Assembly: GCA_002084765.1 (NCBI GenBank)
Contig: NBMB01000052.1
Span: forward strand, 1 to 32,627
From: Candidatus Cloacimonetes bacterium 4572_55
GTDB taxonomy: Bacteria; 4572-55
Direction of reading: 5' to 3'
Length of the DNA: 32,627 nucleotides
Shown here: positions 14,088 to 21,739 of the stretch, piece by piece
How the letters are laid out: each line of letters begins with the position of its first letter
How positions within the stretch are numbered: the stretch's first letter is position 1
Program-made: the position numbers and the translations under genes
The notes under the pieces: generated by a model
What the model saw: the letters and a program-made list of their open reading frames with translations, nothing else
What the model was told of the DNA's origin: nothing
Databases searched by the model: none

Positions 14088-15445
14088 TGGTTGTCAGAGA
14101 AGATAAACATCAACAAAAACGATTGATTGCATACGTAGTACCCACTAAGCAATATGCGCAGGAAAATCTGTCATCTTCGGTATTGCGAAAATTTCTCAAG
14201 AAAATATTACCGGATTATATGATACCGGCAAAATTTGTTATGATGGACGCCCTTCCCCTGTCGCCAAACGGCAAAATAGATCGCCAGGCTTTACCCGAAC
14301 CAGATCAGAAAAGTCAGGAAACAGAAGGAGCTTTTGTCGCAGCGCGAGATGAGCTTGAATTTCAACTGGTGAAAGTTTGGGAAAAAGTTTTAGATACACG
14401 ACCTATTGGAGTCAAGAACAGTTTTTTCGATTTGGGCGGGCATTCCTTGTTAGCAGTTCAACTTTTTACCGAAATAGAAAAATCTTTGGGCAAAAATCTT
14501 CCTCTATCTACACTGTTTCAGGCACCGACAATTGAACAAATAGCCGACATCATTCGAGAAGAAGGATGGTCTCATTCGTGGTCGTCGCTGGTTCCTATCC
14601 AGCCAACTGGTACCAGACCGCCTTTGTTCATCGCTCATGGAGCAGGAGGAAATGTCCTGTTTTTGCGGAGCCTGAGCGATCGCATGGGGAGGAATCAACC
14701 TTTATACGGGCTACAAGCCCAGGGATTGGATGGGAAAAAAGCACCCCTAAGCACGATCGAGAGTATGGCAATGCATTACTTAGAGGAAATACGTCGCTTA
14801 CAGCCGGAGGGACCCTATTTTCTGGGAGGCTTTTGCATGGGCGGCATGATCGCGTTTGAGATGGCGCGCCGCCTTGAATTGGAAGGGGAGAAGGTGGGGT
14901 TAGTCGCCTTTTTTGAAGGTCATGGACCAAATTATTATATAGATCCCACGAAGAACAAATATTTCTATGATGATAGATCAATAAAAGAGCGAATTAAAAT
15001 AAATATTATTGGCATCTTTAAACTGAAAGGAAAAGAGAGGAAAGATTACTTCCATAAGAAAAAAGAGACTATCCAGAGAAAGTTTTCAAGTTTGAAAAGA
15101 AAAATAAATGCTTTAGCGTTAAAAACTAATTCAAAAATATTAATAAAGCGATCCACCCGTAGGGGAATCCAAAGGACGATAAAAAGCGTTCATGAGAGCA
15201 ATATTCAGGCGCAAATCAATTACACTCCTCAAAGCGTATACCCAGGCCAAACAGACCTTTTTCAAGCCACCAAACAACCCCGTGGCGACTACAAATTTGA
15301 CCCTGAATTTAACTGGGGTCCCTGGGTAGGCGCGGTTAAAATTCATAGAATTAACGGTCATCACGCCACGATTTTGCATGAGCCCAATATCGCTATGCTG
15401 GCTAATGAACTGAAAGCCTGTTTAGACCAGGCTCAGGAAAAATAA
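14087..15445 (+). CDS. Nonribosomal peptide synthetase 2, 3' part: end of A domain, carrier domain, thioesterase
   Basis: This is the downstream half of the frameshifted second NRPS gene; homology begins at 14045, before any start codon. The GTG at 14087 has no Shine-Dalgarno and cuts into the A-domain C-terminal subdomain, so independent translation is unlikely. Residues 1-95 complete the A domain (a10: LSPNGKIDRQAL). The carrier serine is S120 in LGGHSL. From about 165 to the end is a type I thioesterase (PPLFIAHGAGGNVLFL, FLGGFCMGGMIAFEMARRL, INGHHATILHEPN). The nucleophile position of GxSxG is Cys250, the usual Asp position appears to be Glu277 (FFEGHG), and the His is probably His426. 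A Lys-rich lid segment lies between. It should release the finished peptide by hydrolysis, cyclisation or another nucleophile. Confidence 0.9.
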   Translation: MVVREDKHQQKRLIAYVVPTKQYAQENLSSSVLRKFLKKILPDYMIPAKFVMMDALPLSPNGKIDRQALPEPDQKSQETEGAFVAARDELEFQLVKVWEKVLDTRPIGVKNSFFDLGGHSLLAVQLFTEIEKSLGKNLPLSTLFQAPTIEQIADIIREEGWSHSWSSLVPIQPTGTRPPLFIAHGAGGNVLFLRSLSDRMGRNQPLYGLQAQGLDGKKAPLSTIESMAMHYLEEIRRLQPEGPYFLGGFCMGGMIAFEMARRLELEGEKVGLVAFFEGHGPNYYIDPTKNKYFYDDRSIKERIKINIIGIFKLKGKERKDYFHKKKETIQRKFSSLKRKINALALKTNSKILIKRSTRRGIQRTIKSVHESNIQAQINYTPQSVYPGQTDLFQATKQPRGDYKFDPEFNWGPWVGAVKIHRINGHHATILHEPNIAMLANELKACLDQAQEK

Positions 15446-15494
15446 ATTTACAACCCGCTGTTTGCGATCTGGTTATTTTCTGAAATAGTCTTAA

Positions 15495-15504
15495 CTGGTA
15501 GAAT
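15495..15504 (+). promoter_or_regulatory. Possible extended -10 promoter for the outer-membrane protein gene
   Basis: TGGTAGAAT (15496-15504) has the TGn extension and a 5-of-6 match to TATAAT; no good -35 is seen. It lies about 60 nt before the ATG at 15562. Confidence 0.3.
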
Positions 15505-15561
15505 ATTTTACATTTAAAAATTGCGTCTACGCTTAAAATTTGCATTAAAAAGGAGTAAATT

Positions 15562-16821
15562 ATGCGCAATAGAATTATCTTTTTTTTCATTCTGTTGACC
15601 GCCTCGTCGCTATCCGCGCAACCGACCGATGATCTTCAACAGATTCACGGAGTGGCGCGCGGCGGCTTTGGCTTTACGATCATCGAAGAAAACGGTGAGG
15701 AAACGCTCTATTATACACTCAGCTTCCAGCCGGAGCTGATGTTTTTGAACTTTGGACTTGGTTTGAATATCGACCTTCTCTATAATCCTGATCCGGACGA
15801 GGGCGAAGACAATCTGCGGGAAGAAGACCTTAAGTTGGAGAAAATATTACGTTACGTGCGTTGGGGAAATAAACGGGATCCGATCTATGCTCGGGTGGGC
15901 GAGCTGGACCGAGCAACTCTGGGACACGGATTTATCATGGGGAATTATCAAAACCAGATCATCGAAAATCATCGGAATATCGGATTAGAATTTGACGTGA
16001 GCCGTCCCTCCTTTGGCTTTGAAACCTGCACGAGTAGCTTCCGCAGATTAGAGGTAATTGGCGGGCGTTTTGTCTACCATCCCCTGATGAACCGAATCTC
16101 CGCGCCTATCATTGATCGCCTGGCATTGGGTGCTACCGCTGTCGGCGACATGGATCCGGATAGGGACAGCCATACAAACGACGATATTATGATCTGGGGC
16201 GTGGACGCAGAACTGCCCATACTTGAAAATAAGTTGACGGAAGCCTCAATCTATACGGATTTTGCCCAAATCAGAAGTTACGGTTCCGGCGCGGCGGTTG
16301 GCGTCCAATTCATTATCCCCAATCTTTTTCACCTCATGGAAGCGACTCTCCGCGTGGAAGAACGGTTCTTGGGCGACGAATTTATGCCGCAATATTTTGA
16401 TAGCTTCTATGAGCAGGATCGATCCGGTCGGCTGAGCGCGCTAAAAGGGGCTGAATCGGTCAATGGAACTTTCGGCAGCCTCACCGCATCGATTCTCAAC
16501 CAGATCACGGTGAATGGCTCATACCAATATTACAATAAAAACGATTTTCGCGGCACGGGTCATTTAGGCGCATGGCTGAATCCGAACAAAGCCTCTAAAT
16601 TTTTGCTATGGGGAACCTATGACAAAGCCGGCGTGGAAACGATCGAAGACCTGTTTACATTGGATGAACAGTCGCTGGCAAACGCCTATTTTGGCTATGG
16701 CATCAATTCCTTCCTTTACCTCACCGTTCAATATGAATGGACATTTCATCGGGATGAGCAACTCCAGTTGATCACTCACGAGCGAATTATACCGAGACTG
16801 GAATTTTCTATGCGTTTTTAG
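15562..16821 (+). CDS. Predicted outer-membrane beta-barrel protein
   Basis: The 419-residue product starts with a signal peptide (MRNRIIFFFILLTASSLSA, cleavage before QPTDD). The rest alternates short aromatic and glycine-rich strands, for example VARGGFGFTII, TLYYTLSFQPELMF, SLTASILNQITVNGSYQYY and SFLYLTVQYEWTF, and it ends RLEFSMRF with the terminal Phe expected for BAM-assembled barrels. These features support a porin-like protein of the outer membrane; no ligand or close family can be named. The start has AAGGAG (15550-15555) at good spacing. It is 116 bp downstream of the NRPS in the same direction, but a likely promoter in the gap and its general type give no firm link to peptide export. 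Confidence 0.7.
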   Translation: MRNRIIFFFILLTASSLSAQPTDDLQQIHGVARGGFGFTIIEENGEETLYYTLSFQPELMFLNFGLGLNIDLLYNPDPDEGEDNLREEDLKLEKILRYVRWGNKRDPIYARVGELDRATLGHGFIMGNYQNQIIENHRNIGLEFDVSRPSFGFETCTSSFRRLEVIGGRFVYHPLMNRISAPIIDRLALGATAVGDMDPDRDSHTNDDIMIWGVDAELPILENKLTEASIYTDFAQIRSYGSGAAVGVQFIIPNLFHLMEATLRVEERFLGDEFMPQYFDSFYEQDRSGRLSALKGAESVNGTFGSLTASILNQITVNGSYQYYNKNDFRGTGHLGAWLNPNKASKFLLWGTYDKAGVETIEDLFTLDEQSLANAYFGYGINSFLYLTVQYEWTFHRDEQLQLITHERIIPRLEFSMRF

Positions 16822-16831
16822 GTGCTTTTTC

Positions 16832-16849
16832 CGCAGATCACGCAGATCA
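16832..16849 (-). repeat. Tandem repeat, 2 x CGCAGATCA (inverse of the 1192 family)
   Basis: Two 9-bp units CGCAGATCA at 16832-16840 and 16841-16849. The reverse complement, TGATCTGCG, differs in one base from the TAATCTGCG units at 1192-1218. It follows the stop codon of the barrel protein by about 10 bp. Confidence 0.7.
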
Positions 16850-16928
16850 CGAGGGCTAATGTGAGAAATGAACCTACAAAATGAGCAAGAAAAAATAGAT
16901 AATAATTAATGAATTGACGGGAAAAGAC

Positions 16929-16958
16929 TTGACAACATATTGTCGAATTATTTATAAT
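16929..16958 (+). promoter_or_regulatory. Near-perfect sigma-70 type promoter with overlapping palindrome
   Basis: TTGACA (16929-16934) and TATAAT (16953-16958) are exact consensus hexamers with an 18-bp spacer. The palindrome GACAA-CATA-TTGTC (16931-16944) overlaps the -35 and spacer and could be an operator. It precedes the TPR lipoprotein gene, giving a leader of about 125 nt. Confidence 0.75.
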
Positions 16959-17091
16959 TGCTTTCGATAGTTTTTATTTTTTGTAGAATGTTGCGAATTT
17001 GGAAAACGCAACTTAAGAACCATCGGAATTAATATTTAAATTTGGAAGTGGTTGTTACTTTTTTTTTATTTTGTATAGGGAGGAGTTATTT

Positions 17092-18159
17092 ATGTATCGG
17101 AGAGTGGAGAAAATCGCCGCGTCTCTCTTGGTGATTTCATTTTTTATTTTTGCGGGCTGCGAAAGTTCGTATGTGCGTAGTGCCCGTCTCTACATGCAGC
17201 AACAGAATCCGGAAAAAGCGATTAAAATTCTGGATGAAGGTGCGGAAAAAGAGCCGGATAATCCAAAAATTTGGTATGAATTGGGCGTGATTAATGGGCA
17301 ACAGGGTAATTATGAAGAGATGAACCGAGCTTTTGACAAAGCTCTCTCTTTGGATGGTTCGCTTGATTCGAGTGTGAAAGGCGAGAGGTTACAATATTGG
17401 GACACACACTATCGGAACGGTGCCAATCTTGGAAATGAGGAAAAATTTGAAGAGGCGTTGGATGAGTTTAAGATTACCCGGGTCATTGACGATCAGAAGG
17501 CAGGAACCTATTTTGGTTTGGGGTGGATCAACTCAAAATTAGGCAACCATGAGGAAGCGATCCCGCATCTTGAGAGAGCGGTCGAACTGGACGCCGAGGA
17601 CCTGAACTCCTGGCATCAACTTCTGAATGAATATTACGTGACTGAAAAAAATAAAAAATTGGTCCAAGCTTCCCAAAAAATGATCGAAAAATTTCCGGAA
17701 GATATCAGCGGATTTGATTTCATGGCGCGTGCGCATTCAGCCCTCGGTAATGACAGTTTGGGTATTATCTATTCGGAAAAAGTGGTGGAAAAAAATCCAG
17801 AGGACGGAAATCTTTGGTTTAATTTGGGCGGATTATATGCCTCTGCTAAAAAATATCCAGACGCTGTGCGGTGCTATAAAAAATCGGTGGAACTCTTGCC
17901 GGAAGACTATGACGCGATATACAACTTGGCTCTGGTGTTGAAGCTTGATGGGAAATTCGACGAGGCGTTAGCCGTTGTGGAAGAAATGATGCAATTGCGA
18001 TCGGACGATCCGGACAGCTACCGTATGCAAGGCAATATTTACCGAAGCATTGCCGAAAAATATGAATCCGAAGGCAATATAGATAAAGCGAACGAATACA
18101 AGGCTAAAACAGCTGGATGCTTTAAAAAAGCGCAAGAGTTGTCAAAAGACGAGTCTTAA
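17092..18159 (+). CDS. TPR-repeat lipoprotein
   Basis: A 355-residue lipoprotein. The N-terminus MYRRVEKIAASLLVISFFIFAGC ends in a lipobox (FAGC), so the mature protein is lipidated at the Cys. The rest is a chain of tetratricopeptide repeats, for example NPEKAIKILDEGAEKEPDNP, NHEEAIPHLERAVELDAEDL and KYPDAVRCYKKSVELLPEDY, which form a protein-interaction scaffold in the periplasm or at the inner face of the outer membrane. I chose ATG 17092 because GGGAGGAG (17078-17085) lies 6 nt upstream; an in-frame TTG at 17071 would place the SD inside the gene. It is transcribed from its own strong promoter. A specific partner cannot be named. Confidence 0.88.
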   Translation: MYRRVEKIAASLLVISFFIFAGCESSYVRSARLYMQQQNPEKAIKILDEGAEKEPDNPKIWYELGVINGQQGNYEEMNRAFDKALSLDGSLDSSVKGERLQYWDTHYRNGANLGNEEKFEEALDEFKITRVIDDQKAGTYFGLGWINSKLGNHEEAIPHLERAVELDAEDLNSWHQLLNEYYVTEKNKKLVQASQKMIEKFPEDISGFDFMARAHSALGNDSLGIIYSEKVVEKNPEDGNLWFNLGGLYASAKKYPDAVRCYKKSVELLPEDYDAIYNLALVLKLDGKFDEALAVVEEMMQLRSDDPDSYRMQGNIYRSIAEKYESEGNIDKANEYKAKTAGCFKKAQELSKDES

Positions 18160-18207
18160 TTCAAGGCGCGTTTTTCAAAAAAATTATAAAATTGCTGTAT
18201 TTTTTTA

Positions 18208-18235
18208 TTGACAAATGCATTTCTAGGCTTATATT
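18208..18235 (+). promoter_or_regulatory. Promoter of the tRNA cluster
   Basis: TTGACA (18208-18213), 16-bp spacer, TATATT (18230-18235), ending 16 bp before the mature 5' end of tRNA-Asp. The position and quality suit a stable-RNA operon of three tRNAs. Confidence 0.7.
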
Positions 18236-18251
18236 AGTATTTCCTTTTTGC

Positions 18252-18329
18252 GGGGTCGTAGTTCAGTTTGGTTAGAACGCTGGCCTGTCAAGCCAGAGGT
18301 CGCGAGTTCAAGTCTCGTCGGCCCCGCCA
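18252..18329 (+). tRNA. tRNA-Asp (GTC)
   Basis: Acceptor stem GGGGTCG pairs with CGGCCCC; anticodon arm CTGGC-CTGTCAA-GCCAG gives anticodon GTC; T arm GCGAG-TTCAAGT-CTCGT. The discriminator is G and CCA is encoded (18327-18329). First of three tandem tRNAs. Confidence 0.96.
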
Positions 18330-18372
18330 TAAATTTTAAGCAAATTTTCTTGCTTACGCATCAGAAATTGGT

Positions 18373-18448
<76 letters not shown>

Positions 18449-18484
18449 TTTTCTATATATACAGGGTCATATTGCATGGAGAGT

Positions 18485-18560
18485 GCTGGCGTAGCTCAGT
18501 TGGTAGAGCAGCTGATTCGTAATCAGCAGGTCAGCGGTTCAAGTCCGCTCGCCAGCTCCA
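18485..18560 (+). tRNA. tRNA-Thr (CGT)
   Basis: Acceptor GCTGGCG pairs with CGCCAGC; anticodon arm GCTGA-TTCGTAA-TCAGC gives anticodon CGT (codon ACG). The discriminator is T and CCA is encoded. It is 36 bp after tRNA-Phe and ends the cluster. Confidence 0.95.
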
Positions 18561-18651
18561 GAGCATTGACGCCTGTTTTTTTTATCTCTTCGCTATTTTA
18601 ACAATATATCAAAAAAACCATAAATCATGCGAGAAAGTTGGGAGCCAGTCG

Positions 18652-19848
18652 ATGAAAACATTGATCCTCGCTGCCGGAGTCGGTCGAAATTTGCGCCCGT
18701 TGACAAGCACTCGACCAAAATCAATGATCAAGCTCTGTAATAAGACGATTCTTCATCACTTGTTGGACATGCTGAAAGAGGTAGGAATTTCCGATGTGGA
18801 GATCGTTATCGGGCATGAAGGACGAAAAATTCTGGATTACTTTCGATACGGTCAAGATTTCGGTATGGATATCAACTATCTTAACCAGAAGGAGCCGACA
18901 AATATCGGAGACGCGGTCATGCTTGCGAGAGATAAATTTGCCGACTCCAACTATTTCTTGTTGGTCTACAGCGACATCTTTATCCGAAAAAATATTATCA
19001 AAAACACATTGACGTCTTTCCGTTCTGCGCAGAAACCCGTTGCCGCTGTCTGTCTGACCAGTTCCACATCGCTTTTCGGAAATATCTATATGGCGTCTGA
19101 TATGCAGATCACCCGCATTGTGGAAAAGCCGGAAAAAAGTCTGGGCAACTATGTCTTGGCTGGTGCCTATATCCTTCCCACAGAATTTTTCGACATATTG
19201 GAATCCGAGAATCGGGACATAGAAAAAGCGTATAGCCGCCTATTAAAGGACAAGGGGCTTTATGCCTCGATATGGGAAGAGGATTGGGTGCATCTCGGTT
19301 ATCCTTGGGATATTTTGACAGCGAATCAGATCATAATGAATAGTTGGAAAGAGGCGCGCATCCACCGGTCGGTTTCAATGGACGGGCATGTGCGGATTGA
19401 GGGTCCGGTGCGGATAGACAAAAATGTACGGATCGAGTCTGGGACCACGATCAAGGGGCCGTGTTATATCGGGGCCGACAGTTATATCGGAAATAATGTC
19501 CTCATTCGTCAGAATAGCTCGATCGGCGAAGGCTCAGTGGTCGGTTTTGGCGTGGAGATGAAAAATAGCGTTTTATTCGGACAAAATCGAATCGGTCGCC
19601 TCTCTTTTGTGGGCGATAGCGTGGTCGGAGAACATACCGTGATCGGCTCCGGCGTGATGACTGTGAATACAACGCTGGACGGCTCGCCAATCGGAGTCAA
19701 CATCAACGGTAAGGAGATAAACTCCAGCTTTGAGAAATTGGGTTCGTTTATCGGCGATCGCGTTGAGATCGGAGCTGGGAACACCTTACGATTCGGTAGT
19801 ATTGTACCGTCCGGGACTAAGATTAAGGAGCATTTTTCGATCAGTTAG
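18652..19848 (+). CDS. GlmU-like bifunctional sugar-1-phosphate nucleotidylyltransferase with left-handed beta-helix
   Basis: The 398-residue protein starts with the nucleotidyltransferase signature LILAAGVGRNLRPLTSTRPK and has the metal-binding Asp in LLVYSDIF (about residue 107) and EKPEKSLGNYVLAGAYI. From about residue 240 it turns into hexapeptide repeats (VRIEGPVRIDKNVRI, CYIGADSYIGNNVLI, SFVGDSVVGEHTVIGSG), a left-handed beta-helix as in acetyltransferases. With glmS 68 bp downstream, the likely role is UDP-GlcNAc synthesis (uridylylation, possibly N-acetylation too), in a layout like the archaeal-type enzyme and not the classical E. coli GlmU. A role with another sugar nucleotide is possible. 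GGGAG lies 7 nt before the ATG. Confidence 0.8.
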   Translation: MKTLILAAGVGRNLRPLTSTRPKSMIKLCNKTILHHLLDMLKEVGISDVEIVIGHEGRKILDYFRYGQDFGMDINYLNQKEPTNIGDAVMLARDKFADSNYFLLVYSDIFIRKNIIKNTLTSFRSAQKPVAAVCLTSSTSLFGNIYMASDMQITRIVEKPEKSLGNYVLAGAYILPTEFFDILESENRDIEKAYSRLLKDKGLYASIWEEDWVHLGYPWDILTANQIIMNSWKEARIHRSVSMDGHVRIEGPVRIDKNVRIESGTTIKGPCYIGADSYIGNNVLIRQNSSIGEGSVVGFGVEMKNSVLFGQNRIGRLSFVGDSVVGEHTVIGSGVMTVNTTLDGSPIGVNINGKEINSSFEKLGSFIGDRVEIGAGNTLRFGSIVPSGTKIKEHFSIS

Positions 19849-19916
19849 GCGAAAATAGTTTCCGAGGTATTAACGAAAAATCTATAAAAGCGTAAAAAAT
19901 AAGGTATATAATAACA

Positions 19917-21728
19917 ATGTGTGGTATAAGCGGTATTGTCAGCTATAAAAATGTATCCAAACGATTGGTTAAAAGCCTGAGTAATCTGGAATACCGCGGT
20001 TATGATTCGTGCGGCGTGGCTTACCTCCGAAACGGGCAGATCGAAATCCGAAAGGATATTGGCACAATCAGCGAAGTTGAAGCCAGAGAACGGCTATCTG
20101 ATCCGGTCAGTTGTATCGGGATAGCTCACACACGCTGGGCAACGCACGGCGGAGTTACAAAAGCAAACGCCCACCCTCATCTCAGTTATCATCAAAATTT
20201 TGTCATTATCCATAATGGGATTATTTCCAACTTTCGCGAGCTTCGGGAGGAGTTGTCTAAGCAAGGATACGAGTTCAAATCAGACACCGACTCTGAGATA
20301 GTAGCGCAGTTGTTGGAATATCACTACGAACAAACAAAAGACGTGGAGCAAGCTTTAGTAGACACGATTCACCGGTTGGAAGGGAGCTATGCTTTTGCCA
20401 CGATCACACCATACGATCCGGAGCGTATCTATTGCACGCGGCACGAAAGTCCTCTGTTGATCGGCGTGGGGCCGGACAGCCAATATATTGGCTCGGATTT
20501 GAACGCTTTTATCGAGTATACAAAAAATCTGATCACGCTCTCCGACGGCGAGTACGCCATTTTGGACAAAGATGGCTATGTGATCAAAAACGCGATGACG
20601 GGTCGTGAGGCTCAACGAGAGATCACCCACATTTCTTGGGACGCCGAAATCTCAAAAAAAGGCGGTTATCCGCATTTTATGTTGAAGGAGATTCACGAAG
20701 AGCCGCAGGTGGTTCATACAGTCATGCAGTTGGAGTCGGAAAAGATCGCCAAGCTGGCAGAAATGATCAACGAGGCGAAACGGGTTTACTTGACCGGGAT
20801 GGGCACCGCATACTATGTGACGGTGATTGCGCAGTATTATCTCGCCCAACTGACCGGCAAATTTTACAATACCTTGTGCGCTGACGAGTTCGAAAATGTG
20901 GGCGAATTTGATGAAGATACCCTGGTCATCGCGGTCTCACAATCCGGAGAAACGTACGATACGCTGAGCGCGTTGCGCTGCGCTAAAAATCGAGGGGCAA
21001 AAACCGCGGCAGTGGTGAATATGCTCGGATCGACTATGTCTCACGATGTGGATCACGTAATCATGCAAGGATCCGGGTCGGAAATATGCGTGCTGAGCAC
21101 AAAGGCGGCTCTGGCGCAGGTGGTCGCGCTGATTCGCACAGGTATCGAATTGGGCTCTCATTTTTCCCCGGATCAAGCGGAGGAGTTTGATCAGCGACGC
21201 CGAGAAATTTTACAGACGCCTCAATATATTCAGCAGATTTTAGATGAACTATCCGGTATTATTCGGCTGATCGCAAATAAAATTTATCACATAACCAACT
21301 GGCTTTTTTTGGGACGGGGCATTTATTACGCGGTCTCGCTGGAGGGAGCACTTAAATTGAAAGAGGTGACGTATCATCATGCCGAGAGTATGACCGGCGG
21401 CTTTATGAAGCATGGCACGATCTCTCTTATTGATAGCCAAATGGGCAGCGTCTTCTTTGTCCCGCCGGAAACAGAAAAGAAACTCCATACTGACACAATG
21501 AGTAACGTAGAGGAGATCAAAGCTCGGGGCGGATTTGTGCTCGGCGTTCACTCAGGCCCTTTTAATCCCTTGTTCGACCAACAGATCATCCTTCCCGATG
21601 CCCCGCCATTCATTATGCCTTTGCTACATATTGCCGCTTCCCATCTGCTCGCATATTTTGTCGCTGTGAAGTTGCGGCGCAATATCGACAAGCCCCGCTC
21701 GTTGGCAAAAAGTGTGACCGTACCGTAA
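19917..21728 (+). CDS. glmS: Glutamine-fructose-6-phosphate aminotransferase (isomerizing)
   Basis: The 603-residue protein makes glucosamine-6-phosphate from fructose-6-phosphate and glutamine in the cytoplasm, the entry to UDP-GlcNAc. Cys2 (MCGISGIV) is the glutaminase nucleophile; RGYDSCGVA, HTRWATHG and HNGIISNF complete that domain. Two SIS domains follow (AVSQSGETYDTLSAL and FLGRGIYYAVSLEGALKLKEV), and it ends PRSLAKSVTVP as usual. The segment normally reading GELKHG, with the catalytic Glu of E. coli GlmS, reads GGFMKHG here. That variant looks like the one I associate with archaeal-type enzymes. The Shine-Dalgarno is weak (AAGG at 12 nt). It follows the GlmU-like gene and precedes the transporter by 11 nt, so the three may be one operon. 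Confidence 0.93.
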   Translation: MCGISGIVSYKNVSKRLVKSLSNLEYRGYDSCGVAYLRNGQIEIRKDIGTISEVEARERLSDPVSCIGIAHTRWATHGGVTKANAHPHLSYHQNFVIIHNGIISNFRELREELSKQGYEFKSDTDSEIVAQLLEYHYEQTKDVEQALVDTIHRLEGSYAFATITPYDPERIYCTRHESPLLIGVGPDSQYIGSDLNAFIEYTKNLITLSDGEYAILDKDGYVIKNAMTGREAQREITHISWDAEISKKGGYPHFMLKEIHEEPQVVHTVMQLESEKIAKLAEMINEAKRVYLTGMGTAYYVTVIAQYYLAQLTGKFYNTLCADEFENVGEFDEDTLVIAVSQSGETYDTLSALRCAKNRGAKTAAVVNMLGSTMSHDVDHVIMQGSGSEICVLSTKAALAQVVALIRTGIELGSHFSPDQAEEFDQRRREILQTPQYIQQILDELSGIIRLIANKIYHITNWLFLGRGIYYAVSLEGALKLKEVTYHHAESMTGGFMKHGTISLIDSQMGSVFFVPPETEKKLHTDTMSNVEEIKARGGFVLGVHSGPFNPLFDQQIILPDAPPFIMPLLHIAASHLLAYFVAVKLRRNIDKPRSLAKSVTVP

Positions 21729-21739
21729 GAGCTTTACCG

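Noticed and set aside
14087-14110. GTG at 14087 as the start of an independent third NRPS gene
   Set aside because: No Shine-Dalgarno, and homology continues upstream to 14045 in the same frame, so it is one gene with a frameshift.
18561-18600. Rho-independent terminator after tRNA-Thr
   Set aside because: There is a run of eight T, but I could not find a separate stable hairpin directly before it.
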